This document shows, piece by piece, positions 14,793-23,455 of a stretch of 32,069 nucleotides of DNA. The notes below the pieces were generated by a model. It was given only the letters and a program-made list of their open reading frames with translations, was not told where the DNA came from and ran no database searches. Position 1 is the first letter of the stretch. Each line of letters opens with the position of its first letter. A program made the position numbers and the translations under genes. This DNA comes from Anaerolineae bacterium. GTDB taxonomy: Bacteria > Chloroflexota > Anaerolineae > 4572-78 > J111. The DNA lies in the NCBI GenBank assembly GCA_020433805.1, contig JAGRBZ010000049.1, positions 1 through 32,069 on the forward strand, in the 5' to 3' direction.

Positions 14793-16349
14793 ATGCTGCC
14801 GGGGGCTAATTCCAAATTGGTACAAAAATTCATCCATTCGCTACGGGTTGGTCAATTTGTAGGGCTTAATTTTACTGTTTTGCTGGTGGTGGCCCTATTA
14901 ATTGGGTTGGCCGGGCTATCGGCTTATAGAGTCAGTAAGCAACAAAATGAGATCATTCTGGCACGCCATCGCGTTGAGCGCTTGACCCTTGAACTTCAGA
15001 TGCTTACGTTGGAGCGAACCAACTTGTTGCGTAATTTTTTGGAGACAAACGACACCCGCCAACGGTTGGCCTATCAAAGCAAACATACGGAGTACGTTAC
15101 TGTTTACAGCGAGTTGGCGAATTTGCTGCGGAATGCCGAGGAAGCGCGCGCGTTGCAAGCCGTGGTTGAAGTTGAAGATGCGTTTGATCAGTTGGTCAAT
15201 GATGCCTTTGCTCTGTTTGATAGCGGCGATATACAAGAGGCAAAGGCGCTGTGGAATAGGGAGGGCGGTTCGGCTATCAATCGTATTTTGGCGGCTACAG
15301 AGCGTTGGAATGATCTACAGGCTGAAAACAACGAAGCTATTATTGAGCAGGCTCAGCGCACCGAGCGGTTGGCTGTTTGGGGAGTCACTGTCCTTGTTAT
15401 TTTGACCTTAGTGGGCGGAGCCACATCAACCTACCTTATTACGCGCAATATTACCCAGCCTATTTCCTATTTAGTGGACCAAACGAAGTCGATCGATTTT
15501 GATACGGCCACCCAGATAAAACCGTATGGACCGGTTGAAATTGCCTTTTTGGGCAAAAGCCTTAATTCGATGGCCGATCGGCTTTTTCAATCGAAGCAAG
15601 CGCTTGAAGCCAGCCGCGATCAGCTTGAGAGCGAGTTGCTGTCGGCCAGCCGAACTCAGGCTAACTTTTTGCCCGACAGCAGCTTGACGAACCACGGTTT
15701 GGACGTAGCTTGTTTTTGGCACCCGGCTCGCGAATTGGCCGGTGATTTTTATACCCACGTTGACCTTGGCCCGGGACGGTTTGGCTTGGCCTTGTGCGAT
15801 GTGGTCGGCAAGGGAGCATCAGCGGCAATGATCGGTTCTCTCACATTGGGGTTAATGGAAGCCCAGCTACCGCATTACGACCGGCCTGAGGCGCTGCTGA
15901 AGGCCATTAGTAACAAAATATATCACCGCTTTAAGGGTGATAATGTGGTAGTTGCCTGTTGTTATGCTATAATCGACGAACAGCAATGTACGCTCACCGT
16001 CGCCAATGCGGGCTGTATGTTTCCTTATCTAAAGCAGCATAATCATCTGGATGATATTGAAGTCGTTGGTCTGCCGATGGGAGCCTGGCCTGATTATCAT
16101 TATTATAGTAAGACGGTGGCGCTACAAACCAACGACCTGCTCTTGTTTAGCAGTGATGGATTAACCGAAGCCCGCAATCATCGAGGCGATATTTTTGGCT
16201 TCGCGCGGCTCGAATCAGTGCTGCAACAGATACCCCCCCACGCCACCGCCCAAATGGTCATCGACCGTCTGGTTAATCGCTTGCAAGCGTTTGTCGGTTC
16301 GGCGGATGTGTCGGATGATATAACGATGATTGTGGTTCGGGTTACGTAA
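14793..16349 (+). CDS. Membrane-bound SpoIIE/PP2C-type serine phosphatase with HAMP domain
   Basis: This roughly 518-residue inner-membrane signalling protein has an N-terminal transmembrane helix (FTVLLVVALLIGLAGLSAY), a helical sensor region of about 140 residues, and a second helix (VWGVTVLVILTLVGGATSTY). A HAMP linker starting TRNITQPISYLVDQT and a coiled coil (QALEASRDQLESELL) follow, then a C-terminal PP2C-like phosphatase of the SpoIIE/RsbU group. Catalytic metal-binding motifs are ELAGDFYTHVDLG, LCDVVGKG, SSDGLTEARN and DDITMIVV. Such proteins dephosphorylate anti-anti-sigma factors in partner-switching pathways. I chose the ATG at 14793 because a TATAAT just upstream would put transcription initiation on it; an in-frame TTG lies at 14757. 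The next gene follows after 22 bases and encodes a sugar-binding lipoprotein. Confidence 0.93.
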   Translation: MLPGANSKLVQKFIHSLRVGQFVGLNFTVLLVVALLIGLAGLSAYRVSKQQNEIILARHRVERLTLELQMLTLERTNLLRNFLETNDTRQRLAYQSKHTEYVTVYSELANLLRNAEEARALQAVVEVEDAFDQLVNDAFALFDSGDIQEAKALWNREGGSAINRILAATERWNDLQAENNEAIIEQAQRTERLAVWGVTVLVILTLVGGATSTYLITRNITQPISYLVDQTKSIDFDTATQIKPYGPVEIAFLGKSLNSMADRLFQSKQALEASRDQLESELLSASRTQANFLPDSSLTNHGLDVACFWHPARELAGDFYTHVDLGPGRFGLALCDVVGKGASAAMIGSLTLGLMEAQLPHYDRPEALLKAISNKIYHRFKGDNVVVACCYAIIDEQQCTLTVANAGCMFPYLKQHNHLDDIEVVGLPMGAWPDYHYYSKTVALQTNDLLLFSSDGLTEARNHRGDIFGFARLESVLQQIPPHATAQMVIDRLVNRLQAFVGSADVSDDITMIVVRVT

Positions 16350-16371
16350 CGCTCTTTGAGAAGAGGCACTT

Positions 16372-17730
16372 ATGCTATTGAATTTTTTGAAAAAAGTCAC
16401 CGTTGCTTTGAGCCTGACAGCGGTCGGATTGGGCGGCGTAGCGTGTGGGATGGTGATGCCGGATACAGAAGCTACGGAGTTACCGGATGTTGTAGAAACA
16501 ACAGAAACTGTAGAGACGGCGGCACAAGGTGAGATTGTACTGCGCGTAGCCACCGGAGACAGCGGAGCCGGTTTGGTACCGCATGAGAGAATTATTGAGC
16601 AGTTTGAGGCGGAAAATCCCGGTATTTCCATTATGTTGGAGTCGGTCGAAGGTCGTGATTATTACGGTCGCCTGTTGACGGCTATCGCTGCCGAGAATGC
16701 GCCCGATATTGTACAAATTGGTGATGATGCCTTGCCTCAATTTGTAGGTCAAGAAGCATTGCTGCCGCTTGACGGCTTAATAGTGGGGGACTATCCGCTT
16801 GATACTGGTATCTACCTGCCGGGAGTGCTAGAAGCAGGACAGTGGCAGGGGCGTCAGTATTTGTTGCCGAAAGATTACTCGACCCTGGCGGTTTTTTACA
16901 ACAAAAAGATTTTTGACGCCTATAACATGCCCTATCCAACAGACGATTGGACGTGGGATGAGTTTTTGGAAACCGCGCAGGCTCTTACCCAAGATACCGA
17001 TGGCGATGGTAACACGGATGTGTGGGGTGTTCAGCTACCGGCCTCATGGACAACCGGCTTTGAGTACTGGGTTGCGGCCGCCGGCGGAAGTCTCATTAGC
17101 CCCGATGGGCAGAGAGTTGAGGGCTACTTAGATTCACCCCAAGTAACGGAAGCCGTGCAGTTTTATGGCGATCTCTATAACGCTCACGGGGTGGCTCCGC
17201 TACCGGTGGATTTAAACAGTTTCGGCGGCGGTAATCATCAATTTGAAAATGGTCAGGCGGCAATGCAGTTTTTTGGCCGTTGGCCACAGTCGAGTTTGCT
17301 CGATAATGAAGCCGTCGAGTTAGGCGTAGTCAGTCCACCCCGATTAGGCGACAAAGTAAACATTTTGATTTGGGGCGGGTTTGGTATTGTGCGCGACAGT
17401 CCCAACCAGGAGGCGGCCTGGCGCTTTTTACGCTTTTACACCGGACAGCCGGGATCAGAAGTGTGGAAGGATTGGGCATTGCCGGCGGTTGAAACCGTAG
17501 CCGAAGAGGCCGGCCTCACGGCAGACCCCATTGAGGGTGTCTGGTTGGAACAGCTTCAATCTCTCACGCCGCGCGGATACACGCGTACGCCCCATTGGGA
17601 ACGGGCGGTGGCTCCGGCTCTACTGGGCGTACTCGAAACCGTGATTATCGATCCGGAAGCCGATGTAGAAAGCATTCTGCAAGACGCAGCCCGCGATGCT
17701 CAGCGGGAGTTAAATATCCTCAATCAATAA
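16372..17730 (+). CDS. Extracellular solute-binding lipoprotein (family 1, sugar ABC type)
   Basis: This is a 452-residue lipoprotein with signal peptide and lipobox GGVAC, giving C25 as the lipidated cysteine. An acidic Glu/Thr linker follows. The mature part matches family 1 ABC sugar-binding proteins: EQFEAENPGISIMLE, LLTAIAAENAPDIVQIGDDAL, YSTLAVFYNKKIFDAYNMPYP, DDWTWDEFLETAQALT, and late GGFGIVRDSPNQEAAWRFLRFYTG. No permease or ATPase genes accompany it. It sits 22 bases after the phosphatase gene with a GAGAAGAGG ribosome-binding site. It may therefore serve as a sensory ligand-binding partner for the phosphatase, or work with permeases encoded elsewhere. Confidence 0.93.
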   Translation: MLLNFLKKVTVALSLTAVGLGGVACGMVMPDTEATELPDVVETTETVETAAQGEIVLRVATGDSGAGLVPHERIIEQFEAENPGISIMLESVEGRDYYGRLLTAIAAENAPDIVQIGDDALPQFVGQEALLPLDGLIVGDYPLDTGIYLPGVLEAGQWQGRQYLLPKDYSTLAVFYNKKIFDAYNMPYPTDDWTWDEFLETAQALTQDTDGDGNTDVWGVQLPASWTTGFEYWVAAAGGSLISPDGQRVEGYLDSPQVTEAVQFYGDLYNAHGVAPLPVDLNSFGGGNHQFENGQAAMQFFGRWPQSSLLDNEAVELGVVSPPRLGDKVNILIWGGFGIVRDSPNQEAAWRFLRFYTGQPGSEVWKDWALPAVETVAEEAGLTADPIEGVWLEQLQSLTPRGYTRTPHWERAVAPALLGVLETVIIDPEADVESILQDAARDAQRELNILNQ

Positions 17731-18234
17731 GCCGCGATTCAATCTCTCCGCCAAGCTTAGAGAACCGTAAAAGTATCCCAGAGTACAGCTTCGATAGGGA
17801 TCAACCTTGTGCCTCACGTAGGTTGTTGCGATGCCCATTACTTGAATGTTAAGAATTTTTAATCAGATCGTTAAGTTGCTCTTTTACACGCTTTAATTAT
17901 AATAAGCTCGCTCGTTAAGTCTTGGTAGATTTATAGATTGTATGTGATACGATCTTACAATGTATAACATCTAGTAATTTATAGCAGCTGACTAACCATT
18001 ACACTTAAATTAAACTCCCAAATAATCCAAAATATCAATAGCGACTGTTTTTTAGACCTTCGTGATTTGTTGTGCAAACGTGGGGTAACAGTGCAACTCG
18101 TATAAACATGTTTTTTGCAAAGTTTATTCTCGTGGCTTATCTCCCATCAGCAGTTTCAACGTTTACTTAGAAAAGGCGCGCTGATGGTTACTTTATTACT
18201 TTACACGACATTAACTAATTAAGGAGACAAGAGT
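17731..18234. other. AT-rich intergenic gap before the small peptide
   Basis: About 500 bases, visibly richer in A and T than the flanking genes, with no open reading frame that I can support on either strand. A possible promoter is TTGCTC (17876-17881), a 16-base spacer and TATAAT (17898-17903); the -35 is poor. The AT-richness and the missing RiPP-processing genes could mean a recombination site or a horizontally acquired segment, which is speculative. Confidence 0.5.
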
Positions 18235-18306
18235 ATGAAGAAGTATAATAAGCCTGCAATGAAAAAGCACGCCGAATTAAAATCAGTTACCTTCAGTGCT
18301 CACTAA
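18235..18306 (+). CDS. 23-residue peptide with lasso-RiPP-leader signature
   Basis: A 72-base frame starts ATG at 18235, seven bases after a strong AAGGAG ribosome-binding site. The peptide begins MKKYNKPAMKKH and ends SVTFSAH. It fits the lasso-peptide leader pattern YxxPxLxxxGxxxxxT as Y4, P7, M9 in the Leu place, A13 in the Gly place, and T19. In lasso precursors this threonine is two residues before the core; here only F20-S21-A22-H23 follow. It is therefore too short to hold a ring-forming core. It may be a leader-only or minimal precursor, or a degenerate relic. It precedes an NTP_transf_5 nucleotidyltransferase, a family often met in lasso-type clusters. No B1, B2 or C enzyme is in this window. 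A hairpin with T-run follows 38 bases later. Confidence 0.6.
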   Translation: MKKYNKPAMKKHAELKSVTFSAH

Positions 18307-18343
18307 GTTATAAGATATTAAGTTGTTTTTCGTTTTTATGAGG

Positions 18344-18370
18344 AAACCGGATTTCGAACTATCGGTTTTT
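18344..18370 (+). terminator. Terminator-like hairpin after the small peptide
   Basis: AAACCG (18344-18349) pairs with CGGTTT (18363-18368) across a 13-base loop and is followed by further T residues. The position, just after the 23-residue peptide, suits a transcript end or an attenuation point before the nucleotidyltransferase gene. The stem is short. A second hairpin, CGCTGTTT (18379-18386) with AAACAGCG (18413-18420), lies directly downstream. Confidence 0.5.
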
Positions 18371-18502
18371 GATGAAAACGCTGTTTATTAGTAATATCTG
18401 AAATACGCTCGAAAACAGCGCGCCTTTACTAAGTATTTGTTTTACTGTTTTGGTCGATTGTAATAGTATTTGCGAATATTTGCAAGAGTACCTTATGGAT
18501 TT

Positions 18503-19660
18503 ATGACACCGATCGAGCACATTGTAAAGAGCATCTCTCTTGCTCCTCATTTGGATGATGCGAATTTGCCAAGTGATGATGAATGGGAGAAAATTGCCGT
18601 CGTTGCAATTGCCGTAGGGTTGGCCCCCCTTTTACATCAACACCTTATCCAAACTGATCTTGTTTTACCACCTATGGCCAAAGCCAAATTGGCCGTTCTT
18701 CGAAAAGCGCATGCCAAAAGAAATCAAGAAATTGCTAACCAACTTGCTGAAGTATTGGCTGCTTGTGCCCAAAATAATATCGATGTTTTAGTTTTAAAGG
18801 GAGCGCTGCTAGCCCCTACGGTTTATGCCGATCCGGCCCTACGCCCGATGAACGACATCGATCTTTTATTTCGAGAAGAGTCTATCGCGCGTGCGGAGTC
18901 TGTCTTAGAGGGGCTTGGCTATGCCGGTAAGCATAAAGATGCCGACCAAGGCCCCGGCGTGGTCAAACATTTAAGCACCTATCGCCGCGAAGGCAATGAG
19001 GGTGCAACACCTAACCCATATATAAGTGCTAACGCCGATCGCATGGTGGAACCGCACGTTTCGTTGGAAGAAGCGTGGTTTGGTCTCAAAGTGGATATTA
19101 CCCCCGGCGTCTGGGAACGAGCCGTGCCGATTGTATTGCATAATCAACCGGCCTTCCGGCTCTCGACAATCGATCTTCTTATTCACCTGGCAGTGCACGC
19201 CACCTTTCACGTTATTATGGGTAGTTCGGTTTTTTTGCAACTGTATGATATTGGGCAGGTGGTGCAGACGATGGCCGATGAAATAGCGTGGACAGAGGTA
19301 TTAGAGCATACGCGACAAGCTAAAGCCGAGGCGTTTACGTACGCCGGGTTTTATTGGGCCAAAGCATTATATCAGGCGGCTATTCCGGAAGATGTGCTCG
19401 CTACGCTGAAAGAGGCATGTTCGCCGGATTTAGTTGCTTATGTACAATCCCTCGATGCAACGGGGTTACTAACACGAACGCAGCATCCGCCGCTGATTAC
19501 GTTTAAGCAGCGGTTGCAGCGAGGCCTTCTCGATCGCAAAGAAGCAGCTCGGTGGGCCGATTCATTATCCGCTAAATGGAATATTTGGCAAACGGCTTTA
19601 ACTTTCTATAAAACAGATACAATGCATTTATTGAAACAGAGTTTGAAATCAGAAGCCTAG
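18503..19660 (+). CDS. Nucleotidyltransferase family protein (NTP_transf_5)
   Basis: This roughly 385-residue soluble protein is of the uncharacterised NTP_transf_5 family. The diagnostic core is VLVLKGALLAPTVYADPALRPMNDIDLLF: the KG pair at residues 99-100, the arginine at 114, and the metal-binding D118/D120 of the DxD nucleotidyltransferase motif. Family members modify small molecules or peptides in natural-product clusters, including some lasso-peptide clusters, and are also found near glycosyltransferases. I chose the ATG at 18503 because the in-frame TTG at 18470 has no ribosome-binding site and adds no family sequence. A glycosyltransferase gene follows after 5 bases, so they are probably co-transcribed. 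Confidence 0.88.
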   Translation: MTPIEHIVKSISLAPHLDDANLPSDDEWEKIAVVAIAVGLAPLLHQHLIQTDLVLPPMAKAKLAVLRKAHAKRNQEIANQLAEVLAACAQNNIDVLVLKGALLAPTVYADPALRPMNDIDLLFREESIARAESVLEGLGYAGKHKDADQGPGVVKHLSTYRREGNEGATPNPYISANADRMVEPHVSLEEAWFGLKVDITPGVWERAVPIVLHNQPAFRLSTIDLLIHLAVHATFHVIMGSSVFLQLYDIGQVVQTMADEIAWTEVLEHTRQAKAEAFTYAGFYWAKALYQAAIPEDVLATLKEACSPDLVAYVQSLDATGLLTRTQHPPLITFKQRLQRGLLDRKEAARWADSLSAKWNIWQTALTFYKTDTMHLLKQSLKSEA

Positions 19661-19665
19661 GAACT

Positions 19666-20751
19666 ATGAAGAACGGAACTAAACCCTCACCTTTTTTTTC
19701 AATTATCATACCTGTTTACAACGGTGGTTGTCACTTTGAACGCTGTTTAAGTGCTATTCAAAGGTCACGCTTTTTCAGTTGGGAACTCATTGTTGTTGAT
19801 GATGGCTCAACAGATGGTTCTGATAACCTGGCGCGACAGTTTGGAGCGCGTTTGTTTGCCACCGGTAAGCGGCTGGGGCCGGCTGCTGCACGTAACATTG
19901 GGGCTAAGATAGCCCGAGGTCGTTATCTCTTTTTTATCGATGCCGATTGCGAAATGCATGATGACACATTGTCGAACGCAGCATCATTTCTGAAAAAAAA
20001 TAAACAGGTTGACGCGATTTTTGGTTCGTATGATGATTCCCCATCCGCACCTGGTTTTGTAGCGCAGTATAAAAACCTTTTTCATCACTACGTTCACCAA
20101 AATGGCAACGAAGAAGCCTCAACATTTTGGACCGGCTGCGGAGCGATTAGGCGAAGCTGTTTTTTGCGATTAGGTGGCTTCGATGTGCAGCGTTATCCCC
20201 GTCCATCTATTGAAGATATTGATCTGGGCTATCGCCTTAAGCAAGTTGATGGCGAAATTCGTCTGGTGAAAAATGTACAGGTAAAGCACCTTAAAGAATG
20301 GACATTTTCCAGTTTAATTAAATCAGATATTTTTGATCGGGGTATCCCCTGGACACGCTTGATTTTTAGAGATAAAGCCTTTGTCGGTGATCTTAATCTT
20401 CAAACGCATAACCGGGTGAGTGTGGTGACCGTGTATCTACTGGTTTTAGCGCTTTTCGGGAGTTTCTTTTCAATCCTCGCTCTCGACTTAGCGTTGGGAC
20501 TGGCCATTGTCCTCTTTCTACTCAATACAAGTGTTTACCGCTTTTTTTACCATAAACGTGGTTTCCCTTTTATGTTAGGGGCCATTCCAATGCACGCCTT
20601 GTACTACTTTTACAACGGCATTTCGTTTGGCTGTGGATTGCTCTTGCATACGTGGGCAAAGTTTCAGCAAGAATCGCTGCGAACACCGGCACCTTTGGAC
20701 GATCCACGCAAATCAGAGAGGGAATTAACGTATAACCGGTATGGAACTTGA
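19666..20751 (+). CDS. Family 2 glycosyltransferase with C-terminal membrane helices
   Basis: This 361-residue GT-A-fold transferase contains FSIIIPVYNGG (11-21), WELIVVDDGSTDGS (39-52), the nucleotide-sugar/metal motif DAD at 92-94 (FFIDADCEMHDD), and the acceptor-side ED in SIEDIDLGYRLKQ (181-193). The C-terminal third holds about two hydrophobic segments (VVTVYLLVLALFGSFFSILA and following), so it is membrane-attached and probably acts on a lipid-linked or surface glycan. It starts 5 bases after the nucleotidyltransferase gene. Its stop overlaps the start of the next gene by 11 bp. Confidence 0.93.
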   Translation: MKNGTKPSPFFSIIIPVYNGGCHFERCLSAIQRSRFFSWELIVVDDGSTDGSDNLARQFGARLFATGKRLGPAAARNIGAKIARGRYLFFIDADCEMHDDTLSNAASFLKKNKQVDAIFGSYDDSPSAPGFVAQYKNLFHHYVHQNGNEEASTFWTGCGAIRRSCFLRLGGFDVQRYPRPSIEDIDLGYRLKQVDGEIRLVKNVQVKHLKEWTFSSLIKSDIFDRGIPWTRLIFRDKAFVGDLNLQTHNRVSVVTVYLLVLALFGSFFSILALDLALGLAIVLFLLNTSVYRFFYHKRGFPFMLGAIPMHALYYFYNGISFGCGLLLHTWAKFQQESLRTPAPLDDPRKSERELTYNRYGT

Positions 20752-23140
20752 TCTTATTAAGTCGGCCACAGCCATTCGACGGGCTTCCGTTGTTCGCTGG
20801 CCTAGCCGCTCCCAAACTAAGGCCCACGATTTTACCTGGCTTGTATTGGTCGGCTTATGTGTTTCTGCCGTTTATTTACTTTTGCTTCCGTATGTTGAGC
20901 GCACCTGGCGTACCACCGGCGATGAGCCACACTATCTGCTCGCCGCGCATTCTCTTGTTCACGATTTTGATTTCGATCTAACCAACAATTATAATCAGTT
21001 CGATTATCTGAACTTTTACTACAGCAAAGACATCGTGCGTCAGGTTCGTTACAATGCGGCGGGTCAGGAAATTCTCGATCATTACCTTGGTCTGCCCCTG
21101 TTAATTGCCCCTGCTTATGGTTTGGGAGGGCGATATGGGGTGTTGGCCCTTCAGTCAATTTTGGCGGGCCTGCTGGCAGCTGTTACTTTCAAGCTGGCCT
21201 GGCACGTCAGCAAAAATGAGCTGGCTGCTCTTATCGGCACCAGCTTTATTTTTTTTAGCCCCCCTCTTTTGCTTTATCCCTATCTAATTTATCCCGAACT
21301 GGTGGCGGCTCTGCTAACCACGGTTGTTCTTTACATTATTATTACCGCTCGACTCACAAATCGAACAACGGTGCTGGTGATAGGAGCGCTGATCGTGCTG
21401 CCCTGGCTCAATCGGCGTTTTGTGCCATTGGCGCTAGGGTTGGCCTTGCTCACAGCATGGACGAGTTGGTCATTGGCCCATAAAAACCACAGCCTCATGT
21501 CGCGCTTGCAGGCCACAAAAATTGCCGGTCTAGGTATGGTGCTAACGTTGGTTTCGATTGGTATTCTCGTGTGGTTTAACAGCCAACTGAGTACGCCGGC
21601 TCGGGCTGATGTTATTCTTCCCCCAACAGGCGGACTGTTGTGGAGACGATTAGCCAGGGGGATCGGCTGGCTGGTCGATCAGCAACGCGGGTTATTTGTT
21701 TTCGCGCCGATTTATATCGTTGCTGTGTGGAGTCTACCTATTCTGATACGGGATTTCTTGAGTCACCGCAGCCGAAACTGGGTGCTGTTGGTTCCGTTTT
21801 TAATGTCGCTCGGATTGACCGCTGCTGCCGGGGGGTTCTGGATAGCCTGGGAACTTGGTCCCCGTTTTTTAGTGGTGGCATTGCCGGCTTTAGCGCCTCT
21901 GATAGCATTGGCATGGCAAACATACCGCCATTCCAAACTGTTTGTCGGCCTGTCGATCTTACTTTTTATACTAAGCGTGATCAACGGCATCATCATACTC
22001 CGGCAGCCGGAACTGCCCTATAAGTCATCCCTGCCTCTGTTTTATAGCGAGGCGCTGAACCTACCCATAACCGAATGGCTGCCAAATTTGGGCGATTATG
22101 AAACGCTCTTTCCCATAGCTGCCGATAATTCGGATACGCTCATTATTCAAGAAAATGGCGAGTCCTTCTGGTTTGCTGAGGCGGGGAAATCCAGGCCGAT
22201 GATTGCGGCTACGACGCTCGACGCGCTTTCGTTTGGGCATTATAACCTGCGCTGGCAAGTAGGAGTCGATTCGCAACTGCCGCCGGAAACCGAACTGCTA
22301 AGGCTGTCGATTAAACATTTGGGTGGGGGGCAGGTGACCTACAAAACGGTCACCGCCGCCGAGTTACCCACGGATGGCACCTTTGGTTTTATTGATGTAA
22401 TGTTCCTTAATCCTAATTCCGACCGCTGGCGCACGCCCATGGTTTTTCAAGCGACTAGCCTGGGGGCAAGTAACATTTGGGCCGGACCGGTCTCTATCAG
22501 TCCGGATTGGTTTTATGCCTGGCTGCTACCATATCTGGTTATGGCGCTTATTGTAGCCGGCGCTGTTGTCTTATGGGTTCAAAACGGGCAGAGACAATCA
22601 AAGCCCGCTCCGGTTCGATTGTCGCTACCGACCATGCCTCTTTCTTACATGTGGAGTGCGGCTGTAGTGGTGCCGATTGTAGCCCTAAGCTATTTGGGCT
22701 GGCAGAACGGACAGGTAGGCCATACCTACGGGGTTAACGCCTTTCAGCATTTTGTTGGTCAAGTCGTGGCCGATGATGAGGCTACCAACAGACGAGCCTG
22801 GCTTGTTGATCCGGCTATCGACCCACCGCAGAAGGCTATATACGGGCCGTTTGATATCTATAATGCCGGGGATTACGAGGTCACTTTTAGCCTGAAACTG
22901 CCTGAAGCAGTCGAAGCCGAGCAAGCACTGGCCCGCCTTCAGGTGAGTGCGACCGCCAGTTTTGATGAACTGGCTGTTCAAGAACTTTTTGCGACCGACT
23001 TTGCTCGGCCCGGTCAGTATCAAACCTTTACTCTCGCCGTTACCAATCCCCGTCGCCAGGCGCTTAGTTTTGAAGTCTATTATCTAGGTTTAGCACCATT
23101 ACGTATTGATAACGTGACGATTACCAAATCGAACTCTTAA
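20741..23140 (+). CDS. Polytopic membrane protein, GT-C / ArnT-like glycosyltransferase
   Basis: This 799-residue protein has about ten or more hydrophobic segments through residue 430 and two further ones near 580-600 and 640-655. The first periplasmic loop has TTGDEPHYL with acidic D61-E62 shortly after helix 1, the position of the catalytic acidic pair in GT-C transferases such as ArnT and protein O-mannosyltransferases. Two soluble beta-rich regions, about 440-570 and 670-799, follow the membrane part. Such enzymes use polyprenyl-phosphate sugars to modify surface lipids, proteins or glycans. The start at 20741 overlaps the GT2 stop (ATGGAACTTGA), so translation is coupled. The acceptor is unknown. 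Confidence 0.8.
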   Translation: MELDLIKSATAIRRASVVRWPSRSQTKAHDFTWLVLVGLCVSAVYLLLLPYVERTWRTTGDEPHYLLAAHSLVHDFDFDLTNNYNQFDYLNFYYSKDIVRQVRYNAAGQEILDHYLGLPLLIAPAYGLGGRYGVLALQSILAGLLAAVTFKLAWHVSKNELAALIGTSFIFFSPPLLLYPYLIYPELVAALLTTVVLYIIITARLTNRTTVLVIGALIVLPWLNRRFVPLALGLALLTAWTSWSLAHKNHSLMSRLQATKIAGLGMVLTLVSIGILVWFNSQLSTPARADVILPPTGGLLWRRLARGIGWLVDQQRGLFVFAPIYIVAVWSLPILIRDFLSHRSRNWVLLVPFLMSLGLTAAAGGFWIAWELGPRFLVVALPALAPLIALAWQTYRHSKLFVGLSILLFILSVINGIIILRQPELPYKSSLPLFYSEALNLPITEWLPNLGDYETLFPIAADNSDTLIIQENGESFWFAEAGKSRPMIAATTLDALSFGHYNLRWQVGVDSQLPPETELLRLSIKHLGGGQVTYKTVTAAELPTDGTFGFIDVMFLNPNSDRWRTPMVFQATSLGASNIWAGPVSISPDWFYAWLLPYLVMALIVAGAVVLWVQNGQRQSKPAPVRLSLPTMPLSYMWSAAVVVPIVALSYLGWQNGQVGHTYGVNAFQHFVGQVVADDEATNRRAWLVDPAIDPPQKAIYGPFDIYNAGDYEVTFSLKLPEAVEAEQALARLQVSATASFDELAVQELFATDFARPGQYQTFTLAVTNPRRQALSFEVYYLGLAPLRIDNVTITKSNS

Positions 23141-23180
23141 AGGTGGAAAATAAGGTCTTCATCATTTTGCTCAAGGAGTA

Positions 23181-23395
23181 ATTGATGATTAGGTAATGGT
23201 AAGGCACTGGGTCCGTGCGATGGGGGAACTGTTTTAACCACGCATTACACACATGAACACGAATACAATAATATAATTGGTGAAAATTCGTGCAATTCGT
23301 GGTTGATTTTATCCCTTCGTACGCAAGCCCATCTTGCGGACCCAGTACCAATAGTAAATAACGCATTGAATTACCAATTACTAATTACCTGTTTA
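23181..23395. repeat. Nested inverted-repeat element filling the 23.1-23.45 kb gap
   Basis: The 315-base gap has no gene. The innermost words are ATTCGTG and ATTCGTGGTT (23286-23304), opposed to AACCACG (23236-23242) and CACGAAT (23258-23264). Around them lies a perfect 10-bp pair, ACTGGGTCCG (23206-23215) with CGGACCCAGT (23337-23346). Outermost are word arrays GGTAATGGTAAGG on the left and ACCAATTACTAATTACC on the right. The element thus has three nested levels of inversion. Confidence 0.8.
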
Positions 23396-23426
23396 CCATC
23401 TACGCAATGCAGATGAGCAAGGGCCA

Positions 23427-23454
23427 TTTTCACTCCTTAATACCGAGGTATAAT
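23427..23454 (+). promoter_or_regulatory. Promoter-like sequence directly before the His-rich protein gene
   Basis: A perfect TATAAT (23449-23454) is preceded by TTTTCA (23427-23432) with a 16-base spacer. Transcription would start near 23461. That is inside the reading frame if the TTG at 23456 is used, so this site argues for the ATG at 23489 as start, whereas GAGG at 23445-23448 would serve the TTG. Confidence 0.45.
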
Positions 23455-23455
23455 T

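Noticed and set aside
18061..18110. Promoter at TATAAA (18101-18106) for the small peptide
   Set aside because: No acceptable -35 box lies 15-19 bases upstream.
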